Source: Fodinisporobacter ferrooxydans
GTDB lineage: Bacteria > Bacillota > Bacilli > Tumebacillales > MYW30-H2
Direction of reading: 5' to 3'
Length of the DNA stretch: 64,000 nucleotides
NCBI RefSeq assembly: GCF_022818495.1
Contig: NZ_CP089291.1
Coordinates: forward strand, 1,644,501 to 1,708,500
Shown here: positions 48,917-59,967 of the stretch, in pieces
Layout: each line of letters starts with the position of its first letter
How positions within the stretch are numbered: position 1 is the stretch's first letter
Notes under the pieces: model-generated
Databases searched by the model: none
Told to the model about the DNA's origin: nothing
The model's input: only the letters and a program-made list of their open reading frames with translations
Made by a program: the position numbers and the translations under genes

Positions 48917-50533
48917 TTATTTACTGCTGTGGTCACGACCGAATGGACGGCTATTTTTAGATAATTGAATATTTCCGAGAAAAAATGTCAGCAGTACACC
49001 CAACCCTACAAATAGCAATCCATATAGATATACGTTGTGCAATGTTTCAACGAGTGCAGTTTTTAAAATCGGCACAGCGGTTTGTTGAATTTCATTTGGC
49101 ATTTTTGCAAGTGCTTCCGGGCTTAACAGCAAGGAGTACAATCCTTGTGGATTTGTTTGGATCATTGCTTCCAGTTGATTCACCATTCCATGTGCCTGCA
49201 CAGGCAGTTTTTCTAAAAAAGGCGTTAACTTTACAGTCAATAAACGGGTCGATCCTTCGTTCATCACTGCACCCAAAATCGTCATCCCAAATGTTCCGCC
49301 GATCTGACGGAAAAACTGGCTGGATGAAGTCACGACACCAAGTTCAGACTTCGGAAACGATTCTTGCAAAGCCAAAGTAATCGTCGGCATCACAAGCCCT
49401 ACGCCAAGTCCGAGTACGACCATATGACCCATTGCGACCAATTTTGTCGTGTGCATTCCCATTGTGGACAACAGCCAGAACCCGATACCCATTGTGACCA
49501 TTCCGATTATAATTTGTGTTCGGACCCCGATTTTCCGCACAATCCGTCCGCCCAAAATGCTTGTAAGGATCATGGACAGCATCATTGGCAACATAATCGT
49601 TCCCGAAGCGGAAGCGCTGATCCCAATCACTCCTTGCATAAATAATGGAACGAACATAATGGCGCCAAACATTCCTACAGCCATCAGAAAACCAATTCCA
49701 CTTAAAAGAGAAAATGTCTTGTTTTTAAACAAATGGAGAGGAAAAATCGGTTCACCGACTTTTGACTCGATCAAGCCGAAACTCGTCAAAAACACTGCGG
49801 AGCCAATCAATAACGCAACAATTTGCCAGGAAGACCAGGGATAATTCTTGCCGCCAAATGTAAGTGCAAGCAGCAGGAAGACAACGCCGCCGATCATAGT
49901 GAAGATTCCGCCGATATCAATTTTGACGCGTCCGGTGCCGCGCTGGCCTTTTAAGCCGATGGCAATCAGAACGGTCGCAATGATTCCAACAGGAAGGTTA
50001 ATATAAAATACCCAGCGCCAATTCAATGAATCCACAATCCATCCGCCGACTTGCGGACCGATGATGGAAGCAAGCCCAAAAACCCCTCCGAATACTCCTT
50101 GCCATTTGGCGCGCTGCTCACCAGTGAATAGATCGCCAATGATGATCATCGCCATCGGCATCATGATGCCGCCGCCAATCCCTTGCAGTCCACGGAATAG
50201 AATCAATTGATTCATCGATTGGGCTGTACCACAAAGGGCAGAGCCAACCATAAAAATCAGCAATCCTGCCACATAGACAGATTTACGTCCAATCATATCG
50301 GCCAGTTTTCCGGCGATTGGCACCACTGTGGTGGAAGAAAGCATATAGGCGGTGGTTAGCCATGTCATGACGCCCAAACCGCCAAGCTCCCCGACAATTC
50401 GCGGCATGGCCGTTCCCACAATCGTATTGTCCAGTGCAGAAAAAAGCATAGCGACAAGCAGACCGATAATCAAAATGCCGCGATTGGCTCCTTCATGATC
50501 GATGCCAATCGTTGCTGTTTGCTGTTGATTCAA
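48917..50533 (-). CDS. MFS transporter, 14-TM DHA2/EmrB-QacA type
   Basis: 538 residues with fourteen spans. Motif A is GKLADMIGRKSVYV, motif B/C parts are FRGLQGIGGGIMMP and GPQVGGWIVDSLNWRWVFYINLPVG, and the D1 motif is LDNTIVGTAMPRI. These mark multidrug/H+ antiporters such as EmrB, Lmr or QacA. TTG 50533 follows GGAGGG by 7 bases. A MarR regulator gene lies 29 bases upstream on the same strand, so the two form an operon in which MarR would repress efflux. Confidence 0.95.
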   Translation of the reverse strand: MNQQQTATIGIDHEGANRGILIIGLLVAMLFSALDNTIVGTAMPRIVGELGGLGVMTWLTTAYMLSSTTVVPIAGKLADMIGRKSVYVAGLLIFMVGSALCGTAQSMNQLILFRGLQGIGGGIMMPMAMIIIGDLFTGEQRAKWQGVFGGVFGLASIIGPQVGGWIVDSLNWRWVFYINLPVGIIATVLIAIGLKGQRGTGRVKIDIGGIFTMIGGVVFLLLALTFGGKNYPWSSWQIVALLIGSAVFLTSFGLIESKVGEPIFPLHLFKNKTFSLLSGIGFLMAVGMFGAIMFVPLFMQGVIGISASASGTIMLPMMLSMILTSILGGRIVRKIGVRTQIIIGMVTMGIGFWLLSTMGMHTTKLVAMGHMVVLGLGVGLVMPTITLALQESFPKSELGVVTSSSQFFRQIGGTFGMTILGAVMNEGSTRLLTVKLTPFLEKLPVQAHGMVNQLEAMIQTNPQGLYSLLLSPEALAKMPNEIQQTAVPILKTALVETLHNVYLYGLLFVGLGVLLTFFLGNIQLSKNSRPFGRDHSSK

Positions 50534-50562
50534 AAGAAAACCCTCCTTTACGGTTTCTCGGT

Positions 50563-51018
50563 TTATTTCTTGATTTCGTGCTCATCCTTGATTGTGATTT
50601 GCGCCAGTTTCTCAAAAATGTGCACGAGGTTTTTCATTTCCTCCGGTTCAAGCTGGCCGAGATATTTCTCAATGACTTGTTTCCGTTTCTTTTTTGCCTG
50701 AACTAATGTCGCAAGTCCTTCGTCGGAAATTTGAATATAAACGACTCTGCGATCACTATCATCCCGATCACGCAGGACAAAATCATTTTTATACATCCGA
50801 TCCACCATCGCGGTTATTGCACTTGGTTTCACTCCTATTGCTTCTGAAAGTTCAGTCACGGTACATTTGCCATATGTGTAAAGTCGATGCAATATGAAAA
50901 ATTGCGGTCCGGTCAAACCGCATTCCGACTCAGAAAGTTCTGGACCGAGCTTTCTCATTGTCGTTACAAAAGCCGTTTGCAGACGTTCAATCAACCGCTC
51001 AAAATCCTGTTCATACAT
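50563..51018 (-). CDS. MarR-family transcriptional regulator
   Basis: 151 residues. The winged helix reads CTVTELSEAIGVKPSAITAMVDRM for the HTH and DRDDSDRRVVYIQISDEG for the wing. The ends (YEQDFERLIERLQ; EKLAQITIKDEHEIKK) form the dimer helices. ATG 51018 has GGAG 8 bases upstream; GTG 51027 abuts it. It is the first gene of an operon with the DHA2 exporter, so it most likely represses its own operon and releases it on binding the exporter's substrate. Confidence 0.94.
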   Translation of the reverse strand: MYEQDFERLIERLQTAFVTTMRKLGPELSESECGLTGPQFFILHRLYTYGKCTVTELSEAIGVKPSAITAMVDRMYKNDFVLRDRDDSDRRVVYIQISDEGLATLVQAKKKRKQVIEKYLGQLEPEEMKNLVHIFEKLAQITIKDEHEIKK

Positions 51019-51049
51019 TTCCGCCACTCCTGATCGATTTCAAGGTACA

Positions 51050-51075
51050 AGTCGTTTGTTCTAAAGTAGTTTGTT
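51050..51075. promoter_or_regulatory. Candidate MarR site upstream of the efflux operon
   Basis: AGTCGTTTGTT at 51050-51060 and AGTAGTTTGTT at 51065-51075 are direct repeats with a 15-base period, about 32 bases upstream of the MarR start. MarR sites are usually inverted repeats, so this is a weak candidate. Confidence 0.3.
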
Positions 51076-51189
51076 TCGTTTTATAGAGTGCATTATATTT
51101 TTGTATAAAATATTTAACATATTTAAATATATATCAATTGAATGTTTCTGTCAATGAAATTTTGTGCAGAGTTTTAAAAATAGGCTTTG

Positions 51190-51237
51190 ATTACAAAAAC
51201 CACAAAATGCCCGCATCACTAGTAAAGTGATACGGGC
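51190..51237 (-). terminator. Terminator of the YozQ-like gene
   Basis: On the minus strand, GCCCGTATCACT / AGTGATGCGGGC forms a 12-bp stem followed by ATTTTGTGGTTTTT. It lies downstream of the small gene at 51360-51620. Confidence 0.7.
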
Positions 51238-51359
51238 GAGGGAATAGCTATCGGATACAAGGCTAAAGGCTAAATGTCTTATGCAAATTCCATGTGCAAA
51301 TTTCTCGTTCATGATATTCATGTGTAAGGACGGTTATTCATAGTGTATTTAAATCGCGT

Positions 51360-51620
51360 TTATGTCAGGTCATTCGGGGTTTGAGGAATGGCTTTCCGAT
51401 CATTTTTGGATTGCTCGATATGCGCATCAATTGTCCCTTCCCGATACGAATCGTGAATTTGCATATGTGTAAATAACGTAGATTCTTCGTCAAATCCATC
51501 GACCGTATTGGTAAAAGAGGGGTAATTGTATACTTCATTTAATACTTGATCTGTTGTTTGCTGCAGAGATTGGCTTTGCTTGCCGGCATTTGCATTGGAT
51601 TGATTTTGTTTCTGTTTCAT
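51360..51620 (-). CDS. Small hydrophilic protein, YozQ/DUF4025-like
   Basis: 86 residues from ATG 51620, with GGGAGTG 6 bases upstream. It is Gln/Asn-rich at the start and ends with SYREGTIDAHIEQSKNDRKAIP; the EGTIDAxIE core resembles Bacillales YozQ proteins. No membrane segment or cysteine is present. The C-terminal terminator supports a real gene. Function unknown; a spore or starvation role is only inferred from the family's distribution. Confidence 0.6.
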   Translation of the reverse strand: MKQKQNQSNANAGKQSQSLQQTTDQVLNEVYNYPSFTNTVDGFDEESTLFTHMQIHDSYREGTIDAHIEQSKNDRKAIPQTPNDLT

Positions 51621-51853
51621 TCGGATCACTCCCGGGCGATTTAAGTGTGTTGCATCGTTCTCACATTTAAACTGCCCAAGAAATTCTTATTTTACTCTAA
51701 AATGGCTGGAAATGTTATGTCGCAAAAAGATTCGAATCGCAAAAAGAAGCCCAGGAGTCTCCATCAATCGAAGAGAGTGTCCTGAGCTTACTAGATGATG
51801 TGATAAAATGAATGTTGCTGCATCATGTGCGATCGGCGAACTTGCAGATAGTT

Positions 51854-53254
51854 TTAGTGTGCGCTTTGGCCAAGCGCCGCATCGGCAGCTTCCATCGCCA
51901 TTTCCCCGAGAGTTGGATGTGCATGGATCGACAAAGCGATGTCTTCAAGCACCACATGTGTTTCGATTGCAATGCAGAATTCCGCAATTAAGTTGGAAGC
52001 TTCCGCACCCACGATTTGTGCGCCAATGACTCGGCCATCATCTTTGCGGGCAACGATCTTGACGAAACCTTCCGCATCGTTTAATGCCAAAGCACGACCG
52101 TTTGCACCATAGGATGTGCGGCCTGTCACAACTTCAATGCCTTGTTCTTTGGCCTGTGTTTCCGTCAAGCCGACGTTTGCAATTTCCGGATCGGAAAATA
52201 CGACGCTTGGAATGCAAAGATAATCAATTTTGCTTGGCAAGCCGGAAATCGCTTCGGCAGCCACTTTTGCTTCATAGGAAGCTTTGTGTGCCAAAGCCAG
52301 TCCTGGTACGATGTCGCCAATTGCGTAGATTCCGGGTACGTTGGTTCTGCACTGGTCGTCCACTTCAATGTAATTCCGTTCATTGAGTTTGACACCGGCG
52401 ATATCCAATCCAAAATCGTTCGTATTGGGAACTCGTCCGACAGTGACAAGCACATACTCAGCGGTCACTTGCTTCTCTTCTTCGCCAACTTTAAATGTTA
52501 CAGTCACATCGTTGTCTGTTTGTTCCGCAGACTGGGCGAACGCTGTTGTATGTACTTCAATTCCTGCCTTTTTCAGGCGGCGATCCACCCATTTGGTGAT
52601 TTCCGAGTCGAATCCCGGAAGAATCGAACCGGCGCCTTCAAGCACCGTAACTTTGGTGCCGAATTTTGCATACATTTGTCCCAACTCGATGCCGATGTAC
52701 CCGCCGCCGATGACCACCATGCTTTTCGGGATTTCTTGCAAGGACAAAGCTTCTGTCGATGATAAAATTCGTTTGCCGAACGGGAACGCCTTTAATTCGA
52801 TGGGACGTGAACCTGTTGCAATAATACAATTTTTAAAGCGCAAGCGGTCAGACTCGTACCCTTTATAGACGCGCACTTCATTCGGGCTTACGAATAATGC
52901 TTCGCCTTTAATGACTTGTACTTTATTGGCTTTCATCAGTGTGCCGACACCGCCGGTCAATTTTTTAACCACGCCGTCTTTCCACACTTGAACTTTTGAA
53001 AAGTCAACGCTGACTTCTTTTGCGCTAATTCCCATTTCATCGGAATGTTTGGCAATTTCATAGCGATGGGCAGCAGAAATCAGCGCTTTTGATGGAATAC
53101 AGCCACGGTTCAGGCACACGCCGCCAAGTTCATCCTTATCTACGAGCGTTACCGTCTGTCCCAACTGGGCAGCGCGAATGGCTGCCACATAACCTCCGGG
53201 ACCTGCTCCAATGATTAACGTATCAACATCTGTAGTAAATTCACCTACAACCAT
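51854..53254 (-). CDS. pdhD: Dihydrolipoyl dehydrogenase (E3)
   Basis: 466 residues. FAD site GAGPGGYVAAIRAAQLG, redox cysteines Cys47 and Cys52 in GGVCLNRGCIPSK, NAD site VVIGGGYIGIELGQMYAKFG, and the C-terminal catalytic pair in HAHPTLGE (His446, Glu451). It reoxidises dihydrolipoyl groups of the E2 component, producing NADH. GGAGGTG lies 6 bases before ATG 53254. It is the last gene of the pdhABCD operon, 3 bases after pdhC. Confidence 0.97.
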   Translation of the reverse strand: MVVGEFTTDVDTLIIGAGPGGYVAAIRAAQLGQTVTLVDKDELGGVCLNRGCIPSKALISAAHRYEIAKHSDEMGISAKEVSVDFSKVQVWKDGVVKKLTGGVGTLMKANKVQVIKGEALFVSPNEVRVYKGYESDRLRFKNCIIATGSRPIELKAFPFGKRILSSTEALSLQEIPKSMVVIGGGYIGIELGQMYAKFGTKVTVLEGAGSILPGFDSEITKWVDRRLKKAGIEVHTTAFAQSAEQTDNDVTVTFKVGEEEKQVTAEYVLVTVGRVPNTNDFGLDIAGVKLNERNYIEVDDQCRTNVPGIYAIGDIVPGLALAHKASYEAKVAAEAISGLPSKIDYLCIPSVVFSDPEIANVGLTETQAKEQGIEVVTGRTSYGANGRALALNDAEGFVKIVARKDDGRVIGAQIVGAEASNLIAEFCIAIETHVVLEDIALSIHAHPTLGEMAMEAADAALGQSAH

Positions 53255-53257
53255 CGA

Positions 53258-54571
53258 TTACACCTCCATCAGTAAGACTTCCGGATCTGACAACAGACGC
53301 TTGAGATGATTCATAAAATATTGTGCTGTTGCTCCATCGATCAAGCGGTGATCAAAGCTTAACGACAATGCGAGAACAGGTGCAATCGCCAGCTCGCCGT
53401 CACGTACAACCGGCTTTTCCGCAATTCGTCCAACTCCAAGAATGGCCACTTCCGGATAGTTGATAATCGGTGTAAAGAACATGCCGCCAGCGGATCCGAT
53501 ATTTGTGATCGTAAACGTGCTGCCTTTCAATTCCGGCAATGTCAGTTTGCCTTCGCGACCGCGTACTGCCAAATCGGAAATTTCTTTTGCAATTGTCAAC
53601 ATGCTTTTGCGATCGGCAGACTTGACGACCGGAACGAGCAATCCTTGATCTGTATCTGTTGCAATTCCAATATGATAATCGTATTTATAGATAATTTCTT
53701 CTTTCTCATCGTCAAGAGATGCATTCAATACCGGGAACTCCCGCAGCCCGCTGACAATTGCCTTGACAATAAAAGGCAAATAGGTCAATTTTACACCTTT
53801 TTGTTCTGCTGTTGCTTTTTGCTTTTTCCGCAGTTCGACCAATTTGGTGACATCCACTTCATCCATAATCGTAACGTGTGGCGCGGTGTACATGGATTTC
53901 GCCATCGCATTGGCGATTGCTTTGCGAATGCCTTTGAGCGGCACGCGTTCTTCAGCGACAACCGTTTGCTGTTGAACGGCTGCAGGTGCCGCATTCGTTT
54001 CCGGAGCAGACGCTGTTTGGGCAGTTGGTGCGGCGGCAACTTCGGCAGCTTGCGCTTGTGCCGTGGGTGCACCGCCAGCAGCGCGATCGACATCGTCACG
54101 AGTAATGCGATTGTTTCTGCCGGTACCTGTAATCGTTGTTAAGGTCACACCTTTTTCTCGCGCATATTTGCGGACACTTGGCGTTGCCAAAACTTCTGCA
54201 TTGGTTTCAGGTGCCGCTTGAGCCGTTGCTGCAGCGGCAGGTGCTGCAGTTTTCGCAGCCGTTGCGGTTGCCGTCGCTGTTTGTGCAGGAGTTGCTGCCG
54301 CTTGCGCAGATGCTGCCGCATTTCCTGCGCCTTCTACTTCAAACGTGACGATGATATCGCCGACGGTAGCGATGGTTCCTTCTTGAATTTTGATTTCTAC
54401 GACTTTTCCATTCACAGGGCTTGGAAGTTCTACGAGAATTTTATCTGTTTGCACTTCCACGATGGGTTGATCTTCCGTAACAGCATCACCGCTTTTGACC
54501 AACCATTTGGTAATTTCGCCTTCATGAATTCCTTCGCCGATGTCCGGCAACTTAAATTCGAATACTGCCAT
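53258..54571 (-). CDS. pdhC: 2-oxo acid dehydrogenase dihydrolipoamide acyltransferase (E2)
   Basis: 437 residues. A single lipoyl domain (1-80) has the lipoyl Lys44 in VQTDKILVELP. An Ala-rich linker (about 83-128) leads to the E1/E3-binding domain (ATPSVRKYAREKGVTLTTITGTGRNNRITRDDV, about 129-165), a second Ala/Pro linker, then the catalytic domain with His408 and Asp412 in SFDHRLIDG. It forms the core of the complex, moving acyl groups to CoA. It follows pdhB by 29 bases with AGGAGG before ATG 54571. Confidence 0.96.
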   Translation of the reverse strand: MAVFEFKLPDIGEGIHEGEITKWLVKSGDAVTEDQPIVEVQTDKILVELPSPVNGKVVEIKIQEGTIATVGDIIVTFEVEGAGNAAASAQAAATPAQTATATATAAKTAAPAAAATAQAAPETNAEVLATPSVRKYAREKGVTLTTITGTGRNNRITRDDVDRAAGGAPTAQAQAAEVAAAPTAQTASAPETNAAPAAVQQQTVVAEERVPLKGIRKAIANAMAKSMYTAPHVTIMDEVDVTKLVELRKKQKATAEQKGVKLTYLPFIVKAIVSGLREFPVLNASLDDEKEEIIYKYDYHIGIATDTDQGLLVPVVKSADRKSMLTIAKEISDLAVRGREGKLTLPELKGSTFTITNIGSAGGMFFTPIINYPEVAILGVGRIAEKPVVRDGELAIAPVLALSLSFDHRLIDGATAQYFMNHLKRLLSDPEVLLMEV

Positions 54572-54600
54572 GTCGTATTGTCCTCCTTTCTGACTCCAAT

Positions 54601-55581
54601 TTAAAAATCGAGTACTTCATTTATTGTTTTTACGATCCGTTCAGGTGTCGGAAGCCACTTGTCTTCAATTTGCGCAAATGCATAGGGAGTATCCGGAGCA
54701 GTAACACGCAGTACGGGCGCTTCCAAATGCAAAATCGCTTTTTCATTGATTTGAGCAATCACTTCAGCAGCAACACCGGCAGAACGCTGCGCTTCCTGTA
54801 CGACAATCGCCCGATTGGTTTTGCGCACAGACGCAAGGATGGTCTCCGTATCGATCGGTTGAATCGTCCGCAAGTCGATCACTTCCACATCCACACCGCG
54901 TTCTTTCTTCGCCAGTTCTGCCGCTTTTAATGATGTATGAACCATGGCTCCGTACGTAATAATGGTCAAATGCGCGCCTTCTTTGACAACATTCGCTTTC
55001 CCGATAGGCACGGTATATTCGCCTTCCGGCACTTCACCGCGGAAGGAACGATACAATTTCATGTGCTCCAGGAAAAATACCGGGTCATTATCCCGAATGG
55101 CGGAAATCAGCAACCCTTTGGCATCGTATGGATTGGATGGTACGACCACTTTTAATCCTGGTGTTTGAGTCAAAAGACCTTCCAATGGGTCAGCATGACA
55201 TTCCGGAGTTTTCACGCCGCCGCCAAAAGGAGCGCGGAATGTAATCGGGCTTGTATAGCGGCCGCCGGAACGGTAACGCATGCGTGTCGCTTGTGAAGCG
55301 ATTTGGTCAAATGTTTCAAAAACAAAGCCGATAAACTGAACTTCCGCGATCGGACGAAAGCCTGTCAGTCCAAGACCGACTGCCAAGCCGCCAATCCCTG
55401 ATTCAGCCAGCGGCGTATCAAATACGCGGTGTTCGCCGAATTCTTTTTGCAAACCATCTGTCGCTCGGAATACACCGCCGTTTTTACCGACGTCTTCACC
55501 GAATAATAGTACATTGGGATCACGTGCCAGCTCTATGCGCATCGCATCTGTGATCGCTTGAATCATTGTCATTTGTGCCAT
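54601..55581 (-). CDS. pdhB: 2-oxo acid dehydrogenase E1 component, beta subunit
   Basis: 326 residues. The thiamine-diphosphate partner domain has [32 protein letters not shown], and the conserved [20 protein letters not shown]. The C-terminal transketolase-like domain has [19 protein letters not shown]. Together with the alpha subunit it decarboxylates the 2-oxo acid. ATG 55581 follows AAGGGGTG by 8 bases; a GTG at 55590 is inside that RBS. It starts within a few bases of the pdhA stop codon (55587), so translation is coupled. Confidence 0.95.
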   Translation of the reverse strand: MAQMTMIQAITDAMRIELARDPNVLLFGEDVGKNGGVFRATDGLQKEFGEHRVFDTPLAESGIGGLAVGLGLTGFRPIAEVQFIGFVFETFDQIASQATRMRYRSGGRYTSPITFRAPFGGGVKTPECHADPLEGLLTQTPGLKVVVPSNPYDAKGLLISAIRDNDPVFFLEHMKLYRSFRGEVPEGEYTVPIGKANVVKEGAHLTIITYGAMVHTSLKAAELAKKERGVDVEVIDLRTIQPIDTETILASVRKTNRAIVVQEAQRSAGVAAEVIAQINEKAILHLEAPVLRVTAPDTPYAFAQIEDKWLPTPERIVKTINEVLDF

Positions 55582-55586
55582 GTGAC

Positions 55587-56997
<1,411 letters not shown>

Positions 56998-57903
56998 ATG
57001 AAAAAAACGATTGGCTTTATCGGCTTAGGCATCATGGGAAAACCTATGTCATTAAACCTCATGAAGGCAGGATATCAATTAACCGTATACGATATAAATA
57101 AAGAAGCAGTACAAAAATTAGTCGCTTCAGGAGCTGCTGCTGCTGCATCGCCAAAAGAAGTAGGAGAAAATAGCGATATTATTTTTACAATGCTCCCAAA
57201 TTCAGGACATGTAAAAGAAGTAGTTTTGGGTGAAAACGGAATTGTAACAGGTGCAAAAGCAGGTGCCGTTATTATTGATATGAGCTCGATCTCACCAGTA
57301 GTTTCTAAGGAAATTGCAAAAGAGGCTGCGAAAAAGGGAATTGAAATGCTGGATGCGCCTGTAAGCGGAGGAGAACCGAAAGCGATTGACGGCACCTTGG
57401 CGATCATGGCAGGCGGCAAGGAAGAAATTTTTGAAAATGTTAAAGATGTGCTTTTTTGTATGGGAAAAGACGTGACATTGGTGGGCGAAAACGGATGTGG
57501 CACGACTGCCAAATTGGCGAACCAAATTATTGTAAATTTAAATATTGCGGCAATGTCAGAAGCACTTGTGTTGGCTGCAAAAGCTGGCATTGATATTCAA
57601 AAGATGTATCAGGCCATACGGGGAGGACTTGCAGGAAGTGCTGTGCTGGATGCAAAAGTGCCTTTGATTCTTGAGAGAAATTTCGTAGCTGGCGGAAGAA
57701 TTGACATCAACCTTAAGGATATAGCCAATGTCATGGAAACCGCACATGAAATCGGTGTTCCGCTGCCGCTATCCAGTCAGCTTTTGGAGATCTTTCATGC
57801 ATTGAAAGTCGATGGAAAAGCAAGCCATGATCATGGTGGCATCGTACAGTACTATGAAAAACTGGCAAATGTTGAAGTGAAACGTGCAGAGGTGCAAAGA
57901 TGA
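56998..57903 (+). CDS. NAD(P)-dependent 3-hydroxyacid dehydrogenase, GarR-like
   Basis: 301 residues. The Rossmann motif is GFIGLGIMGKPMSLNLMKAG; substrate-binding DAPVSGGEPKAIDGTLAIM and the catalytic Lys172 in GTTAKLANQIIV follow. It fits the tartronate semialdehyde reductase/3-hydroxyisobutyrate dehydrogenase family, reducing or oxidising short beta-hydroxy acids. Strong GGAGGAAT RBS before ATG 56998. It stands as a single-gene unit with its own terminator. The precise substrate is not defined by sequence. Confidence 0.92.
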   Translation: MKKTIGFIGLGIMGKPMSLNLMKAGYQLTVYDINKEAVQKLVASGAAAAASPKEVGENSDIIFTMLPNSGHVKEVVLGENGIVTGAKAGAVIIDMSSISPVVSKEIAKEAAKKGIEMLDAPVSGGEPKAIDGTLAIMAGGKEEIFENVKDVLFCMGKDVTLVGENGCGTTAKLANQIIVNLNIAAMSEALVLAAKAGIDIQKMYQAIRGGLAGSAVLDAKVPLILERNFVAGGRIDINLKDIANVMETAHEIGVPLPLSSQLLEIFHALKVDGKASHDHGGIVQYYEKLANVEVKRAEVQR

Positions 57904-57937
57904 TAAAGCAAGTTTCATGTGTGCAAATGAACATTCA

Positions 57938-57967
57938 GGTCCCTTGAAAAATCAAGGGGCCTTTTTT
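57938..57967 (+). terminator. Terminator after the garR-like gene
   Basis: GGTCCCTTGA / TCAAGGGGCC stem (one G-T pair) with an AAAA loop, followed by six T residues. Confidence 0.9.
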
Positions 57968-58032
57968 CTGCAATATTTCTTAAAAGGTTGGGAAAGCTAC
58001 CAAAAGTCGTAATGTACAGGGAGGCTTTACCA

Positions 58033-59967
58033 ATGTCAAATATGCTGAAAAAGCTATTAGGATTCCAACAATCCCATTTTGATATGGTGTATAAACAATT
58101 TAAAAACGAAGGTTTCTCGTTGCGACAGGATTCCGGATCTTCCCGACAGGATGCTGATGCTTCTGTTGATGATGCTTCTTCAGAAGGGGAACAAGCGACT
58201 GAAGATGACAAAAAGGAGTCCCAAAAGGATTCCCAACAGCATGAGCCTGCTGCTGTCGAGCAAAATCATGCGGGCGGTCCGGTGGAATTGCGCAAGCCGA
58301 TAAAAATCAAGGATTGGAAAGAACACAAAGGCGAGCCGGAACACAGCACAAAAAAAGAGCAGGATACATCCCAGGATACTTCTGAAAATAAGGATGATCG
58401 TACGTATATCGATACAGATCTGAAAACAAATCGTGCCTATCTGGAGAAAAAATTCGGATTACCTGCGAACGCTGATATTATCATCCGTGATTTTACGATT
58501 GCTACACATCCGGAAACAAAAGCTTTAGTGGTATACCTGGAAGGATTGTCTGATAAAACGGTCATCAATGATTCAATCCTAAAATCATTGATGCAATTGA
58601 CTGCGCTCCATCCTACGTCAAATACGGGAGATCGGGCCGAGCTTGTCAAAGAGACGTTGTTGCCCGGCAATCAAGTCATGACATACGAAAAATGGGAGGA
58701 TGTCATCAAAAATGTGTTGATGGGATCTTCTGCCTTGTTGATCGAAGGCAGCAATAAAGCATTGGTGATCGAGACAAAAGGCTGGCAGCAGAGGTCCGTC
58801 AGCGAACCGAATTCAGAAAAAGTCATACGCGGCCCGCATGACTCATTTACGGAAAATTTGCGGACAAATACGGCCCTTATCCGTTTGCGATTGCAGACAA
58901 ATGCTTTGATTACTGAGATGCTGCAGGTGGGAAAACGTTCCGGAACAACGGTTGCCATTATGTATCTGAAAGGAGTCGTGAATCCAAAACTCGTCAAAGA
59001 GGTAAAAAAACGGATCAAAAAATTGGACACCGATATGATTTTAGACAGCGGAATGATTGAACAACTGATCGAAGACAGGCCGGGCAGCATGATTCCGACG
59101 CTTTTGTCTACCGAGCGCCCCGATCGGGCGAGTGCATTTATAGCGGAAGGGCATGTTGTCATCATTATCAATAATTCACCGTATGTGTTAATCGCACCTG
59201 TTTCCTTATGGGCGATGCTGCATACGGCAGAAGATGCATACTTGCGTTGGCCTTTTGGTACATTTTTACGGATTATACGATTTCTTTCGATGGTTTGCGC
59301 CATGTTGCTGCCAGGAATCTATATTGCAGTTACCAATTATCATGCAGAAATGATCCCCACCGAACTTATGATTGCCATTGCAGCATCGCGGGAAAACGTG
59401 CCCTTTCCCGTTGTGCTGGAAGTTTTGTTGATGGAGTTTGCAATCGAATTAATTCGCGAAGCCGGAATACGAATTCCTTCTGTTATCGGTCCGACGATTG
59501 GCATTGTCGGTGCGTTGATTTTAGGACAAGCAGCCGTTCAGGCAGGCATTGTCAGTCCATTATTGGTGATTGTAGTGGCAGTGACGGCATTGGCATCTTT
59601 TACGGTACCCAATTATAATCTTTCCTTCGGTGTACGAATTGTAAGATTTCTGTTTTTGATTGCCGGCGCCATTTACGGATTTTTTGGCATTGGATTGCTG
59701 GTGATTGTTGGCATTACATATCTTGCCGGAATCAAATCCTTTGGCGTGCCTGTACTTGCTCCGGTCGCGCCATTTTCCCGATCCCATGATGTTCTTATAC
59801 GCAAAAAATTATTTGAATTGGAAGAGCGTCCAACTTACATGAGTCCACTCGATAAACGAAAACAAGAACCTTTGCAGCGGCCCTGGAGTTTGCAATCCGA
59901 GACCACGGAGGAGCATCAATCGGGCGGCGTAAATTCTGATGAAAGGAGCAAACGGGATGATTCATGA
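58033..59967 (+). CDS. Spore germination protein GerXA (GerA family)
   Basis: 644 residues. A long acidic/hydrophilic N-terminal part (about 20-130, rich in Ser, Gln, Lys) precedes the conserved N-terminal domain (DLKTNRAYLEKKFGLPANADIIIRDF) and about five membrane spans (from about 375). The segment LLSTERPDRASAFIAEGHVVIIINNSPYVLIAP is a GerA family hallmark. It is the A subunit of a germinant receptor in the spore inner membrane. ATG 58033 follows GGGAGG by 8 bases. It overlaps gerXB, starting an A-B-C operon. The ligand cannot be predicted. Confidence 0.96.
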   Translation: MSNMLKKLLGFQQSHFDMVYKQFKNEGFSLRQDSGSSRQDADASVDDASSEGEQATEDDKKESQKDSQQHEPAAVEQNHAGGPVELRKPIKIKDWKEHKGEPEHSTKKEQDTSQDTSENKDDRTYIDTDLKTNRAYLEKKFGLPANADIIIRDFTIATHPETKALVVYLEGLSDKTVINDSILKSLMQLTALHPTSNTGDRAELVKETLLPGNQVMTYEKWEDVIKNVLMGSSALLIEGSNKALVIETKGWQQRSVSEPNSEKVIRGPHDSFTENLRTNTALIRLRLQTNALITEMLQVGKRSGTTVAIMYLKGVVNPKLVKEVKKRIKKLDTDMILDSGMIEQLIEDRPGSMIPTLLSTERPDRASAFIAEGHVVIIINNSPYVLIAPVSLWAMLHTAEDAYLRWPFGTFLRIIRFLSMVCAMLLPGIYIAVTNYHAEMIPTELMIAIAASRENVPFPVVLEVLLMEFAIELIREAGIRIPSVIGPTIGIVGALILGQAAVQAGIVSPLLVIVVAVTALASFTVPNYNLSFGVRIVRFLFLIAGAIYGFFGIGLLVIVGITYLAGIKSFGVPVLAPVAPFSRSHDVLIRKKLFELEERPTYMSPLDKRKQEPLQRPWSLQSETTEEHQSGGVNSDERSKRDDS